A DNA stretch of 64,000 nucleotides from Fennellomyces sp. T-0311 (GCA_025266875.1 JALLLT010000043.1:124001-188000); one strand, 5' to 3'. Positions 36,255 to 48,770 are shown, counted from the stretch's first letter. The notes: generated by a model not told the origin, from the letters alone. Program-made: numbers and translations.

Positions 36255-37480
36255 TCAAGTTTTCAATGGGTGTAGCCCTTGAAATATTTTTATTTTCCAC
36301 AGAAAGCCAGACTTTCCATCCTGGCCATCACCTCGAATAGTTCCTCCGTTATACCTTTGTTGATTTGCAAGTCCTTTAGCGAAAGTCATTTTGTAAGCAT
36401 GACAGGAACGTATTCTCAATGCTGGAATCGTAGATGCAGATGATTTTAACGCTGGGCATCTGTGATAGCGCATTGAATGCTTACTCCGAAGGCATCTTGT
36501 CTTTTTTTTTCCATCAAGAGTTACTTCACCCATGTCCAGGCAACGACATAGCAATGGTGTTAATTTAGGCTCTATTGAACTTTTAATGGAGAGTGTTTGG
36601 CCGTTGAAATAATTTGGTTGCCGGTAGTCTGTCAACCATGGATGAGCTCAAGTGCTCTCAGACTGGGAGAGCACTTCGGCAGTAGCACACGCTCTTAATT
36701 TCGACCTGGTAAATTACGTGGTATGGCCTAATGGTAGTCCGGAAATTGATGTAATATTGGAAACAGGTTCCAGTAAGTTCAGGCTACTTGTCGAAAAAGT
36801 ATGAATTTTATTTGGAAGGCTAATTGACGTGTCCCTATAGGTATGTAATCGCTTCCTTGTGGTACAAATGTTAGATAGATAGCGAAGCGAGATGATGCCA
36901 TGTCTTAAAAGAACCCTACAGGGAAAAGGCATGCCTCTATGAATATTGGAGGATATCGGATGGTGATCTCAAAGTAATCGCGATTCAGGCGAGATGCATC
37001 GAAAAAAAAGGTGTGTCCAGTGATGGCAATATGTGGTATCGCTTAACGAGAAAAGGCTTTCGAATGACGAAATAAGATAATGCTTTATTGAGGAAAACTA
37101 CTCTCTATTTATATTGATGATGAGTCGGGACGGAGAAGATGAATACTTTTGTCTAATAGTCCAAAGATCCATGTTATCACTGGGTCTCTAATGACCTTGC
37201 CGTCTAATGTTAATGAGGCCGAAGGTCATACAGAGCCTTAGTGAACGGAATTGCCCTGCATGATCGGTAAAGCGGGATCAAGGTTGCACATGCAAGCAAA
37301 TAAGGCAATCGATAACTGTACGGTTGTTGATGTCGTAACGACAGCGAATATAGCCTAAAGAAGGAAAAGCATGTATTCGTAGATGATGGTGTATGTCGGA
37401 ATTTACATACAAAAAAAGTGTATGTCGGAATACGATACAATAGCGTCAGATCGATGGTAGAATCTTTCGGCTGCATTCCT
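36255..37480 (-). pseudogene. possible eroded F-box/LRR relic
   Basis: Minus-strand frames give isolated LRR-like words, for example KDLQINKGITEELFEVMARMESLAF near 36300-36370 in one frame, LTPLLCRCLDMGEVTLDG near 36540 in another, and QFRSLRLCMTFG near 37220. They are separated by stops and frame changes. This is the same pattern as the clearer relics elsewhere in the window, but individual matches are weak. Treat it as tentative. Confidence 0.3.
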
Positions 37481-38749
37481 CTAACTCAAGATACTTTAGA
37501 GCCAGAGAACACTGAGTAATGGCTCAATTTCGGCGGTCGACACTATACCCTCATAGGATACGAAAATATCGTTGGTCAAAGTGTATTCTTGACCAGAATC
37601 AGGTCTGTACACAGGCTTATTCCAATTCGCTCAAGTGACCATTCTAGAGAAAATTGGCGCTTTTTCTGTGCATTTGTTTATGAGCCTTCGTTTATCTTTT
37701 TACACTAGCAATTCATCAGAGTCGGATTTTACTCCTTCTTGATCGCTATGCACCGAGCTCATTTTCAATCATCACACCAAAATTTCAGCAAGTGAAGCTG
37801 TGGCATGAGTGTCTTGCAACTCTTCATCTCGTCTATATCAAAAATAAAGCATCAGTGCTTTATCACCACTTTTTAAACTTTCAATAGAGACACTTGAAAA
37901 GCTTTGTAAGATTCCAGTGTTTTCTACCCGCTTCTTTTATGTGAAGATGACCATGAACAACGGGTATATCTTTTGCTGGACACTTCTTTTTGGAGTGCCA
38001 AGTTTGTATAGTGACAACGATACTTTTGGGCTGCACCAGCATATCATTCTATCGAGTGGCCACTGTAGCACTGGTGATTTCTCAGTAGTCGAGAAAATGA
38101 AGCATTTTTTCGTATCAACCGATTGGAAATAAGGATGGTGACGTGATAAAACGGATTTCATAGATGATGAAATCGGGCAGGAGAAAAAAAAAAGAGATAT
38201 GGGTGGACACCAAAGGGCTCCCCCCGCATGCAAAGACTTTTGTACGTAACTGATTGCTTCCGTGATCTTTTCCTGAATTTCCCCAGACAATTGGTTGTAA
38301 TGCAAGGCTTCGCTGAGACAAATAGACGATAAAGCGTACAGAGACCACCGGCACGGATGTTTGTCCCGACAGACCCAAAGAGATCAACATGGTTGCCAAT
38401 ATCGACGCGGTACAACCTTTTCTCTGGGGCACAAGAACAATCGGTCCTTGTTAAATATAGTTTCGCACGTGTACCTGTTTAAAGGCCACTTGTGCCCGAG
38501 TGCACTAGGCGCAGACAAGAGACACTTGGGTTGTTTGGCAACTGGGTATCCTACACTTGATCCGGATATTGCTCGATATAAATACCCATTGCAAAAGTCA
38601 AACAAGGAAGCATTATCCTGAACTTGTCTTTCTACAAAGTAATGATTCAAGGAGAAAAAATATACATTTTCGTCTATTGACGCTTGACGATTGGAAGCAC
38701 CTGTAAGATAGTGCATACTTGATCAACGCAGCTTTTCAAAGTGGTGGTA
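37481..38749. other. no gene seen
   Basis: Overlapping minus-strand frames at 37937-38432 lack motifs and change frame repeatedly. Nothing is supported. Confidence 0.45.
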
Positions 38750-39210
38750 TGTGTTACGAAATCATAGGTGACAACTTGTCAATATTAAATTCCACGTGCA
38801 TGGATGGGTGGACTTTGTCCAAAGACTAGGTGCTCGGCAACCACTCCAACGTGGGACCAGTCACTGGACTTATTCGCGATCAAGCGAAAGTTCTTCTCTG
38901 TGCATTCGATGCACAAGCTATTGTCGGTAAGATCAAGATCGATGCAATAAATAGTGGCGAATGTATCTTGTCGCCCATCGCGGTTCACCCGAAATATCAA
39001 TCATGCGGCCTCGGAACCTGTTTCTTTATTCATCTTTCGACAAGGCCAAGCTACTGGGATATACAGCCGCTATAATTCGTGTAGGTGATGCATGAATGGA
39101 TATGCTTTGATGATACGTATAGGAAACATGGGCTTCAAGACACCGGTGAAAAGCTGGATAGTGGTGAGCTCCCACATCTACTCATCAAAAAGGACGTACT
39201 TTCTCCTCGT
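38750..39210 (+). pseudogene. GNAT acetyltransferase relic
   Basis: The plus strand reads GECILSPIAVHPKYQSCGLGT at 38960-39020, the acetyl-CoA-binding motif A of GNAT N-acetyltransferases (V-x-P-x-[YH]-Q-x-x-G-[LI]-G). It continues in another frame with LLGYTAAIIRVGDA and then GFKTP near 39132, in the family order. In-frame stops interrupt it after RVGDA and again soon after, and no introns rescue the frame. It is therefore a degraded acetyltransferase gene. Confidence 0.5.
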
Positions 39211-40496
39211 CTTGAAAAGAAACTTGTATTTCTTCGTCTGGTCGGAAAAGCATTCGCTAGTTTACTAATAGTAATACAATACAATGTATTCTCTATGACA
39301 CCTGTGTACATTGTGGTGTCTAAATGCATCATAAAAAATGCATCCTCCTTTCTGACAATGATCTTGTTATTTACGTGATGCAATATAGTGCACTTATCGA
39401 GGTAACTAACGGAGATGAAATGCCTGATGATGCGATGACCAAACCATATTAGCAACGCGTGGTTAAATCACATAGCAAATACCTCTGTGACACACATCAA
39501 CGATCCAATAATGGAGACATTTTTAGCATTTACGTATATTATCCAGTAAGCATGTAATCGATAAAGCATATTGAAAATTGCTCAAACTAAACTTTTGTGA
39601 GTTGTATTCACCGAACCAACGCATAACGCACATAAATCCAAAGATTTTACATATTTCTTTTGTGACCGCGTCATGCGATGGCGCTCGGGCGTATCAATGT
39701 GAAGCAAACTGGCATCGATCGGCACATTCGCCATTCCGTACACTTAAAGAAGCCATTGTGTTAATCAACGAGTGCGTGGGCGGTATCGTTTGCATAAATG
39801 AGGCAAATACGCATGTATATATACACATGCGTTATTATATTCAGGTGTATTCATGTGAGTTATAGGAGGCCTTTCGCGGCGCACATTCGAGATGCATCGA
39901 TGATTCAGTGAACTATCGATATCTCTCCATGGTTATGCAGACGGGCATCTGAAAAGGTTTGATTACGCCGTACACAGTTACATTCGTAATCCGGCCTTGA
40001 TCGCGCCATGTTGCTCCATTTGTGCATTCATCAGGATAGCCGAAAAATCAATGTGAATTTCATAATATTTGATGATGATCGGATTTCGCGTAACACCGTG
40101 CATTAGGGTACCCCGGTTCATCCTATTGCATAATCCCGACAAGGGGGGGTTATTCGAACCCTAGTCAGGCTCTTTATGCACGCAGCATTCCATTGTATCA
40201 TTGAGCCGCCATACCATGCAACGACCAGCCACACTTTTTCCGATAGGCAAGATGCAAAAGGAGGTCCATTGGCCTCATTAGGGCTTGAGGCAATAAACTG
40301 TGAAAAAAAAAACGCAAAAAAATGAGTAATCGCTCAAACAGTCACGATGTCAATCTCTAAATGTACCAAAAAAATTTATCTATGGATCTTTTTTTCTTTT
40401 TCCTTGTCAGTTCTTGACCAACCGGCCCTTTTTTTTTGCTCTCTCTCTTTTCGCGGCGCCATCTCGTTCATTCCGCACTCTTCTCGTTGAACAACC
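39211..40496. other. no gene seen apart from a tRNA-like relic
   Basis: About 1.3 kb without a supported gene. Pyrimidine-rich tracts at 40386-40450 probably belong to the promoter of the carrier gene. Confidence 0.5.
40120..40225 (-). other. degenerate tRNA-like sequence
   Basis: The minus strand contains an A-box-like TGGCGGCTCAATGATAC, a CATAA anticodon-loop-like word and a B-box-like GGGTTCGAATAACCC (40147-40161) in tRNA order. The T-loop carries extra bases and the acceptor strands do not pair. It is probably a tRNA-Met-like pseudogene or SINE head. Confidence 0.3.
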
Positions 40497-41645
40497 ATGG
40501 AACATAGTCAGCAGAACCAGACGTTAACGACGGCAGCGACACAACTGTCCGCACCTGTTCTTCAGCAACAGGAAAAGCAACCCAAAACCAACTTTCGTCG
40601 TCAATTGGACGACTTGTTGTTTGGTTCGGTATGTATTTCTCTCCCCGTTCCTTTTGAAGAATGGTGGATTAACAGCCCAGGCAGATATCAGGCATGGTGG
40701 GCAAGTTTGTCGAATACCCATTTGATACCGTCAAAGTCAGATTGCAGACCCAACCTCTGGATCGACCGTACTTTACCGGACCATGGCATTGTTTCACATC
40801 AACCATCAAACAGGAAGGTGTGCGAGGGTTGTTTACTGTAAGTTCATATACATCTATATAAAAGGGGACGGGTCAACAGTGTGTGTTAAGACGGAGACCA
40901 GGGCATGGCTTCACCCATGGTAGGATCGATGGTGGAGAACGCGGCGCTCTTTTTCGGTTATCGTCAAGTACAACGACTGATCCGCGAGTATTCCGCGACA
41001 CCGGAGCAACGAGAAACAATGGCGGCCATGTCTGAGAGTGATCTTCCTCCGTTGAGCTTACCGCAACTTGTATTGGCTGGTGCAACGTCGGGGGCGATGG
41101 CGTCGTTTGTGCTCACGCCCGTGGAACTGGTCAAATGCAAGTTGCAGGTCCAATTGGCTGACAGCAGTGTGCAGCGACTCATCCAGTACCGCGGCCCAAT
41201 GCATGTGATCACCTATACCTTGAAGAACCACGGACTGGGCGGGTTCTATCGTGGTTACCTGGCAACGCTGATCCGAGAGACGGGAGGAGGAGCATTTTGG
41301 TTTGGCGTGTACGAATATGTGTGCGCGCAAATGATGAAGCGCCGCAACACGACCAACAAAAAGGACTTGACGGCACCCGAGTTGATGTTGGCGGGTGGTC
41401 TGGGCGGCGCGGGTTACAACTTTTCATTTTACCCGGTGGATGTCATCAAGTCACAAATGCAAACGGATCAGGAGCTCCTGGCGAGCGCCCGTCCACGGTC
41501 ATTCGTTCAGACCGCCCGAGAAATCTATGCAGGTGCTGGCATCAAGGGTTTCTATCGGGGTTGCGGCATCACTGTGGCCCGAAGCTTGCCTACAAGTGCA
41601 ATCATCTTTTTGACTTACGAAACCCTCGCAGATTACTTTGGATAG
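40497..41645 (+). CDS. mitochondrial carrier, ornithine type
   Basis: Three exons: 40497-40628, 40685-40837, 40902-41645; 1029 nt, 342 residues. Three tandem carrier repeats carry the P-x-[DE]-x-x-[KR] signatures: YPFDTVKVRLQTQP, TPVELVKCKLQVQ and YPVDVIKSQMQTD, each followed by an (F/L)(Y/F)xG-type second motif (GVRGLFTGM, GLGGFYRGY, GIKGFYRG). The second signature ELVKCKLQ and GMASPMVGSMVENA are typical of the ornithine/arginine carriers (yeast Ort1/Arg11, Neurospora Arg-13), which exchange ornithine across the inner mitochondrial membrane for arginine synthesis. A polar, Gln-rich N-terminus of about 35 residues is unusual but probably disordered. Carnitine/acylcarnitine carriers are the closest alternative. 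Confidence 0.88.
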
Positions 41646-42884
41646 ATCCAAACTCTGTCTCTCTCTCTCCCTCTCTCTCTCTCCCTCTTCTCTCTCCCCT
41701 CTGTCATTCATGTTCATATAGAAAGCATTCCATCCTTCGTTCCTTTCTCTTTCGCATATCCTTTGTAATGTACATTTTTTTATTTAATCATACCGTCATG
41801 CAGCGTCGCACTCTTTGGATGCAATTGGCAGGAACGCGTTGCAAGACTTGACTAGCGACATAAAATATGGGGGGAAACGTATCGATTTGTAGTATGGATG
41901 GCGGTATGTGACAGGGCGAAACATAGCGGATCGCTCCCCGTGTATTTCGATTGGTCAACAGTATTGAAGCTGTGCCTGGTGCAAAACGCGTTGACGAGGT
42001 ACCCGCACCGATGCAACGCCTTAAAACACTCTAAATAGCCACGTGTTTTGGAGCGTCATGGTCTAGTAAACGGATAACAGCAATGTGCCGTAGCGAAGGA
42101 TCTGCTCTACACCTGCATATCCGATTATCTTGCTGCTGATAAGGCTTTTGAACAGATGAACTGAACGAAGCTGCAGCCAAGTTCTTCACTGTCGCACCTT
42201 TCATAGCAAACTTGATCGTTGTCAGCATTTCTTTAACGAGGCAACATCATCCGTCTGTCAGAACTCCATGTCAAGTTCCCGTCGATATCGCGCTGAAACG
42301 GGTGTTTACGCGTTCGTCACGTCGAGCGCCCGGTCCATACTACGCTGCTACGTGACCTTTTGACAACACTTTTCATACCTGACTTGTGCAATGTTGTGAT
42401 TCACGATTCAAAAGATGCCACGGTCAGCAAGTAGTTGTCATTGTCCATTGTTGACCATGGCGCTTCGAATGACGACAAGTGTATTTGCACACGGGGTACT
42501 TGGGCTGTCAGCCTTCCGTTGCAGGTGATAGAGATGATTATTACTGTGATGCATCAGCGGACCAAAATCTGAATGGATTTGGCCCCCGCACCTTCTAAAC
42601 ACACACAGGACGTTGGTACACGATCCTTTTTTTTTGACGACTGACAGATGTCCAGCACGAAAAAAGTGACATGTTTTTTTTATTATTGGCAATAGATAAT
42701 CAAGAAAATCGTTATCATCTGCTATCTCCACCAACACGAACCAGCTCCTCATATTTTTTTTTATCAGCCGCGATCATCTCTTACATACGTAATGTATGTT
42801 TTGTCGGCTTTAAGCAAGTTTTTTTCCCGCAAAATCCAGTTCCATACATCTTTTCCCGATCTTTCTCACTTTTCACTGCACACC
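41646..42884. other. intergenic; PFK promoter
   Basis: A CT-rich tract (41656-41703) follows the carrier stop codon. The last 200 bp are pyrimidine-rich and lead to the PFK start. No complete gene is seen. Confidence 0.5.
42031..42228 (-). other. orphan presequence-like frame
   Basis: A 65-codon ATG-started frame begins MLTTIKFAMKGATVKNLAA followed by SFSSSVQ. It is basic, Ser/Ala-rich and amphipathic, like a mitochondrial matrix presequence. What follows is not recognisable and I found no downstream exon. It could be the first exon of a lost gene, or chance. Confidence 0.2.
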
Positions 42885-45800
42885 ATGCCTAAAGGCTTCG
42901 CCCACATTGTGCTGCACGCCAGTACACCCGAGGATTTCGAAAGCACGGCCAACTTTTATACCACACTCGGATTCACAAGGCTCGTGGATGAGAATGATAC
43001 CGACGACGAACGACGCGTCTGGCTCAAACTCGACGCCAAAGACGCTTTGACAACGGATATCACTTACAAGTTGACGTTGACACCTTCGGCCAGAGTGAAT
43101 GCCGAGCCCGCTGCCAATACCGACTGGTCTTTGGAAGAAACGGGCGTTGTTCTTCCCACCGACGATATCGATGTAAGTGTTTCAAGGAGTTAATCAAAAG
43201 AGGTTGAAACTGTCATGACTGAAGAAAAAAAAAACCATCCTCGTTTCAAAGCTTATCACGCAAAAACTCGAGTCGATCGGTGCGCCTTTCCAAAAGAAAT
43301 ATATTCACCACAGTCATCGGGTTTATGCACTCGATCCTTTGGAGAACTTGGTGGTGTTCACCGACAATCCCACGCATCCTGCTGGTTCTCAGAAACCAGA
43401 AACCGCCACCGAACCGCTGGATAAGGACGCTCAGCCAGCTACGCGTACCCGGCGCATTGGCGTGCTGACGTCGGGTGGCGATGCTCCAGGCATGAATCCC
43501 GTTGTCCGGGCGGTTGTGCGATACGGTATCTCCAAAGGCTGCGACGTGTTTGCCATCTACGAAGGCTATCAAGGTAAAGGGCTGCGTTTCATGTGAAAAA
43601 GTCGGGGGGTGATTAATAAGAATGATAATACAGGATTGGTGGATGGCGGCAAGCATATTCGCAAGATGGATTGGAAGTCTGTACGCGGTTGGTTGAGTCT
43701 CGTAAGTTTTTTTTTTTGTTCTCGGTATCGTGTGACATTCCCTCACACATTGGCAATTGCAGGGTGGCACAAACATTGGCACGGCCCGTTGCATGGCTTT
43801 CAAAGAACGCGAAGGCCGTCTGTCGGCTGCAGAAAACCTTGTCAAGCGAGGCATTGATGCGTTGATTGTGTGCGGTGGCGATGGTTCACTGACGGGTGCC
43901 GACGTGTTCAGATCGGAATGGGGCGGGTTGGTCGAGGAGCTCAAGACCAGTGGCAGAATTTCCGAGGAAGAGGCACAAACGTACCAGCACCTGACCATCG
44001 TCGGACTTGGTAAGATTTGGGTAACCTGAAAATCATGCGCAACGTGGCTAACCCAAGTTTATATCCAGTGGGAAGCATCGACAATGACATGTCCAGTACC
44101 GACATTACCATTGGCGCCGTCACCTCGCTGCATCGTATCTGCGAAAGCGTCGACTCCATCAACACCACAGCCCTGTCCCATTCCCGCGCGTTTGTCATTG
44201 AAGTCATGGGTCGGCACTGCGGCTGGCTTGCATTGATGGCAGGTATTGCGACCAGCGCCGACTTTGTGTTCATTCCTGAGCGGCCGCCGCCGGGTGACGA
44301 TTGGAAGAATACGATGTGTGACGTGATCAAGCGTCACCGCACGTTGGGCAAACGCAAGACGGTGGTGATTGTGGCCGAGGGCGCGGTGGACAAGTACTTG
44401 AACCCCATCCGGGCCAAGGACATCAAAAATGTGCTAGTGGATGAACTGGATTTGGATACCCGCGTCACCACCCTGGGTCACACCCAACGTGGTGGCCCTG
44501 CCGCGGCGTTTGATCGTATCCTGGCGACCATCCAAAGTGTCGAAGCTGTCGAGGCTGTCCTGCGATCGACACCCGACACGCCGTCGCCGCTGATCGGCAT
44601 GAGCAGCAATGCGGTCACGTCAGGTCCCTTGATGAAGGCCGTAGAGTTGACCCACGAAGTCGCCACCGCCATCGGTGAGAAGAACTTTGCACGTGCCATG
44701 GAGTTGCGCGATCCCCAATTTGCCGAGGAATTCGACGCTTACAACATGACGACAGTCGTGGATGATGAATCCATTCGGCTGCCCGAGCACCAAAGACTCC
44801 GGATCGGTATCATGCATGTGGGTGCACCCGCCGGCGGTATGAACGCAGCCACCCGGGCAGTCATCCGATGCGCACTCAACCGTGGCCATACGCCCATTAT
44901 CATTTACAACGGCTTCCCCGGTCTGGCGAATGGCGCATGTGCCGAGATGGATTGGATCAGCGTGGATGGATGGACGTCGATTGGCGGGTCTGAGCTTGGC
45001 ACCAATCGCAAAATACCCGGTATGGACCGCAAGGGCACGGTGGATATGGGCAAGGTCACGTATCATCTGCAGCAAAAGAACATCCAGGCCCTGCTCTTGG
45101 TGGGTGGTTTCGAAGCATTCTCGGCGTTGGTCAACTTGGAAGAGGCCCGCGGAAAATACCCCTCGTTGTGCATTCCCATTTGCCATATTCCCGCCACGGT
45201 TTCCAACAATGTTCCCGGCACCGACTACTCGCTTGGCTCCGATACATCGCTCAACTCCATCGTTGAATCGTGCGACGCCATCGTCCAGTCTGCGCGATCG
45301 TCCCGCCGCCGCGTGTTTGTCGTCGAAGTCCAGGGCGGCAAGACCGGCTATCTGGCCGTCGAAGCGGGTTTGGCCACCGGTGCCAACACCATCTATATTC
45401 CCGAAGAAGGCATTTCCCTGTCGCGTCTCCAGTCCGATGTCAAGCATTTGATGGCGCTGTACTTGGATGACGACGCCGACAAATCCGAAGGCCGTATCAT
45501 TTTGCGAACCGAAGGCGTCAGTGATGCCTTCACCACCGACGTCATTAGCAGCATCTTGAAGCACGAAGGCCACGAGCTGTTTGATTCACGGACAGCCGTG
45601 TTGGGCCATATCCAACAAGGCGGCACTCCTTCGCCTATGGATCGCATCCGCGCAACACGCTTGGGTGTTCGCGCAGTGGAGTTTATGGAGCTGCATACGG
45701 CCGCTGCGCTCAACAATGCGCACAAGCACAAGTCGTCCTCGCCGCCTATTGAATTGACCACCGTGCCCGAATCCGTGGCTGTCATCGGTATCTCTGGTGT

Positions 45801-45960
45801 CGACGTGATCTTTAGTCCTGTCACGGAATTGAAGCCACAAACAGACTTTAAGAACAGAAAGCCCACTTCAGCATGGTGGGACTACCATCGTCCCTTGGTG
45901 GATCTGCTTTCCGGCCGAGGCTTATTCACGCCTCAGGCGCGACGTCTTCGTGAGGAATAA
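42885..45960 (+). CDS. PFK1: 6-phosphofructokinase with glyoxalase-like N-terminus
   Basis: Five exons: 42885-43172, 43252-43573, 43634-43701, 43763-44009, 44069-45960; 2817 nt, 938 residues. The enzyme phosphorylates fructose 6-phosphate to the 1,6-bisphosphate in cytosolic glycolysis. Residues 1-185 form a glyoxalase/VOC-like domain ([42 protein letters not shown]), as in the N-terminal extension of yeast Pfk subunits. The catalytic half shows [54 protein letters not shown] and LGHTQRGG. The C-terminal half repeats the fold in regulatory form ([45 protein letters not shown]). In the SIDND motif the catalytic base Asp is kept. Typical length for fungal enzymes is about 950-990. Introns are confined to the first third. 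Confidence 0.96.
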
Positions 45961-46101
45961 ATAGAGGTCATTGCATACTATCATATCATTCATTTTTCTT
46001 TTTTTTCGGGGTAATGGTACACAAAGGGCTTATAACTTTTTTGGGAGCCATCGAGTGGGGGTATCTACAGTTTGTTTCTCTTTTTTTAAAAAAAAATGCG
46101 C

Positions 46102-47077
46102 TCAAAGATCTTCACTTAGCCGTTTCAGTCGTTTCCGATATCCATCTTCCATCGCGCAATCGTCGCAATACCATTTGCCGGCGGGCGGTTCCACCAGTCC
46201 CACGCAGGCATAATGGAACCATTCCTTCTCACACTAAAGTGCCATTCGCTTAGCCAACCAAGCCAAACCATGCATTGCGAGCCGCACTTACATTTTCACC
46301 ATCACACGCAACCATGTCACCGTAGGACACCTGGTTGCAGATACAGTATCGAGGCTCATTTGGATCGATTTCCAACTCTGCCAATGATCCGTGATGACCC
46401 ATGGACGGGTTGGGTCTTGACGAATGATGTGTCCTACAACCAAAAAAGAGAGAGTTTAACTATCTATCATTCGGTTTTTTCGGTTAAGAGCCAAACCTTT
46501 TCCTGAACGAAGACGACGACGGTTGCAACGACCGTTTCCTTGGCCCATCGCTATTTCTCCACCCTTCTTCCCAGGATGCATTCGGCCTTCGTCGTTGCCC
46601 ACTGATCCAATCGCCTCCATCAATCCCACTTTTGGCCATTTGTGAATCGATGCGTTCAATGTGCTTCGATACCAAATCGTACATTCGTAATGCGAGCTCG
46701 ATCTTTTGATCCTGTTTTTGAACTGCTTTTCGATACTCTTTGTCGAGCTGCATACGGGACGCTACGAGGTTGACAGGTGTTGAAGTTGTCGCGCTGCTCC
46801 GCAATACTTTGGCATAGGACCGTCGATGTTTCGTATACGTTTCTCGAATACCTGTCTACGTGTTATTTTCCATGCGTTGCGACGGATTGAATAATAATAA
46901 CCGTACGTTGAAAGTCTTCATCCATATTACGCAGTTCCTGCATATTTTGATCGATTTCGCCTGGAAGATTCTGGAGACCTGGAAAAAAGTGGTTACTTTG
47001 GGCTGCTGCGGCTGAATGTGGGCTGTCAATTTACTTTCTACATAATCTTCGAAAATATCGGCCACGGACACGCTCAT
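46102..47077 (-). CDS. ING-family PHD-finger protein
   Basis: Five exons: 47077-47035, 46978-46902, 46855-46497, 46433-46292, 46233-46102; 753 nt, 250 residues. The N-terminal ING helical domain reads [19 protein letters not shown] and [13 protein letters not shown], followed by a coiled stretch ([34 protein letters not shown]). A basic, Ser-rich linker leads to a PHD finger: [33 protein letters not shown] and GKWYCDDC, with Cys4-His-Cys3 ligands in order. The [16 protein letters not shown] core is the H3K4me3-binding ING finger. Proteins of this family (yeast Yng1, Yng2, Pho23) are nuclear subunits of histone acetyltransferase or deacetylase complexes; which one cannot be told here. The basic tail [11 protein letters not shown] could bind phosphoinositides. 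It converges on PFK, with 141 bp between their stop codons. Confidence 0.94.
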
Positions 47078-47660
47078 GATAAAGAGAAGGAGAGAGAGAG
47101 GGCAGGGTAGGAGAAGGAAAAGAAAGAATTGTGCCAGAGCTGAGTTTACCTTTAAATCTTGGAGAATTCAAGTCACTGTGCCAGTCCCTTGAGTGAAGGG
47201 CGCACTGCCATGAATAATACGTCACTATGGGTGGGATCACGTTTTTGCCCAAGAAGATCAAATCAGGGGGGTCCCTTTTTGATACCGCCGGTGCAGACCA
47301 TTGATAGCGATTCTTTTCCGATACGCGTCTCGGGTATGCATCCATGATGAAATAGTGAGCGCATGACGGACACGGCAGCGTGGGCCAGCATCTTTCACTA
47401 ACGTGGGAACCCATGATCGGCATAAAGCATACGGAACCGAATGCAACTGATGCAGCTCACAAGAAAGAGTATAAAAAGGAATACAAAAGAACGAAAAAAG
47501 ACGTGCTGCGGTTTTTTTTTACAGCTTTTTTGAACACATGGTAAACGAGCCCAGCTAGACCAGGCACGCAATTCCATTGGACGGTCAACAGGTGGAAAAC
47601 CAGTGGCCGCCGGACGGGTCGTGTGTCCAACCGTTTCTTTTCTCTTTTTTGAACACAACA
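47078..47660. other. divergent promoter between ING and tropomyosin
   Basis: About 580 bp shared by two divergent genes. A GA-rich block (47085-47125) lies just upstream of the ING start, and a CTTTTCTCTTTTTT tract lies just upstream of the tropomyosin start. No gene is seen. Confidence 0.5.
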
Positions 47661-48152
47661 ATGGAAAAATTCAAGGAAGTAAGTCTCAATCCATTCTTTT
47701 CCCCTCCATTCCAAACCAACTCATCGCATTGTAGAAACTTACATCTCTTCGTGGTGAAGCCGATGAGGCCAACCAACGTGCTGATGAACTCGAAGCCCAA
47801 CTCAAGCAACTCGAGGCCGAACAAACGACCAAAGACCACGAATTGCTTTCGGTTCAAATCCGAGTCAAGAATCTCGAGGAAACTTTGGAAAAGACCGAGG
47901 CTCAATTGAAAGACATGTCGTCCAAGTAAGTGTTTCAATGTTTTTTTTTAAAAAAACTTGAACAGATGAGGCTGACGTGTTTCATTTAGGTTCAACGAGG
48001 CTGATCTCAAGGCTGAAGATGCTGAACGTCGTGTTAGCACGTTGGAGAACGAACTTGTGGAAAAGGAGCAAAAGAACGAAGAACTTCAAGAGAAGTATAA
48101 GGTTGCCAAGGCAGAGTTGGATGAGTTGGCACGTCAATTCGACGAATTGTAA
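47661..48152 (+). CDS. tropomyosin
   Basis: Three exons: 47661-47678, 47735-47925, 47990-48152; 372 nt, 123 residues. The protein is an uninterrupted alpha-helical coiled coil with heptad repeats from start to end. It begins MEKFKEKLTSLRGEADEA and ends KVAKAELDELARQFDEL, closely resembling both termini of yeast tropomyosins, which polymerise head to tail along actin cables. At 123 residues it is about 38 shorter than the 161-residue forms of fission yeast Cdc8 and budding yeast Tpm2, about one 40-residue actin period. Both splice junctions keep the frame. Either this lineage has a short tropomyosin, or an exon or cryptic splice variant escaped me. The first exon is only 18 nt. Confidence 0.88.
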
Positions 48153-48749
48153 AAGACCCCTCCTACTATACCTCCTCTATCGCTTTCTCTCTCCATCTCT
48201 AATAAAAAACGAAAACAATACCTGCAACGGCATGGTAACGCCTCAGAAAAATACGGACCAGCGGTATATGTTTGGGAAGGGAGGTTGTTTTCTTTCTGTT
48301 ACCATGGTTCCAATGTTATGGGCCTTGTGAGATTGGGGATGTTCGTGTTGCGATGATACGCGTTTTTATGTGGCTCCTGTCATCTATGAACCCCTCCCCC
48401 TCCTCCCCCGAAAGTTTATTTTATTACAATGATCTGTACATGATGCTCCTCTCCCTCCTGCCCTGCGCATATTGAAAGTAGTAGAAAGTAGGCTATCGTG
48501 GGTTACACCGATAAGCGTATAGCGCAGGAAAAATGCTACGCTCTGTAACGGTACCAAAGATCTTTATTCTATCCTGTGTCTAGTTGCTTTTATTCCACAA
48601 TCATTGTGGCCACGTCAGCCATGACGTCCAACCGCTTGCTCATTTGCCAAGAAAGGGTGGTTACCGCGTTTATGGATCGAGCTTTTAATTTTCAGCCTGC
48701 ATGTGGACTAGCGGGGCTACTCATTCGCCAAGTTTTTCTATATAACGTC
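48153..48749. other. tropomyosin 3' flank, no gene seen
   Basis: AATAAA lies about 50 nt past the tropomyosin stop codon. The rest has no supported gene. Confidence 0.5.
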
Positions 48750-48770
48750 AAATCGGAAAAGATGCAACGA
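48750..48770 (+). repeat. left terminal inverted repeat
   Basis: Exact reverse complement of 50500-50520. It defines one end of the IS630/Tc1-like element. Confidence 0.8.

Noticed and set aside
42885..43172. Separate glyoxalase gene upstream of PFK
   Set aside because: The domain splices in frame into PFK, and fungal PFK subunits are known to have a glyoxalase-like N-terminal extension.
44620..45573. Long antisense open frame (317 codons) in the PFK gene
   Set aside because: It is the mirror of the GC-rich, codon-biased PFK exon 5 and has no domain of its own.
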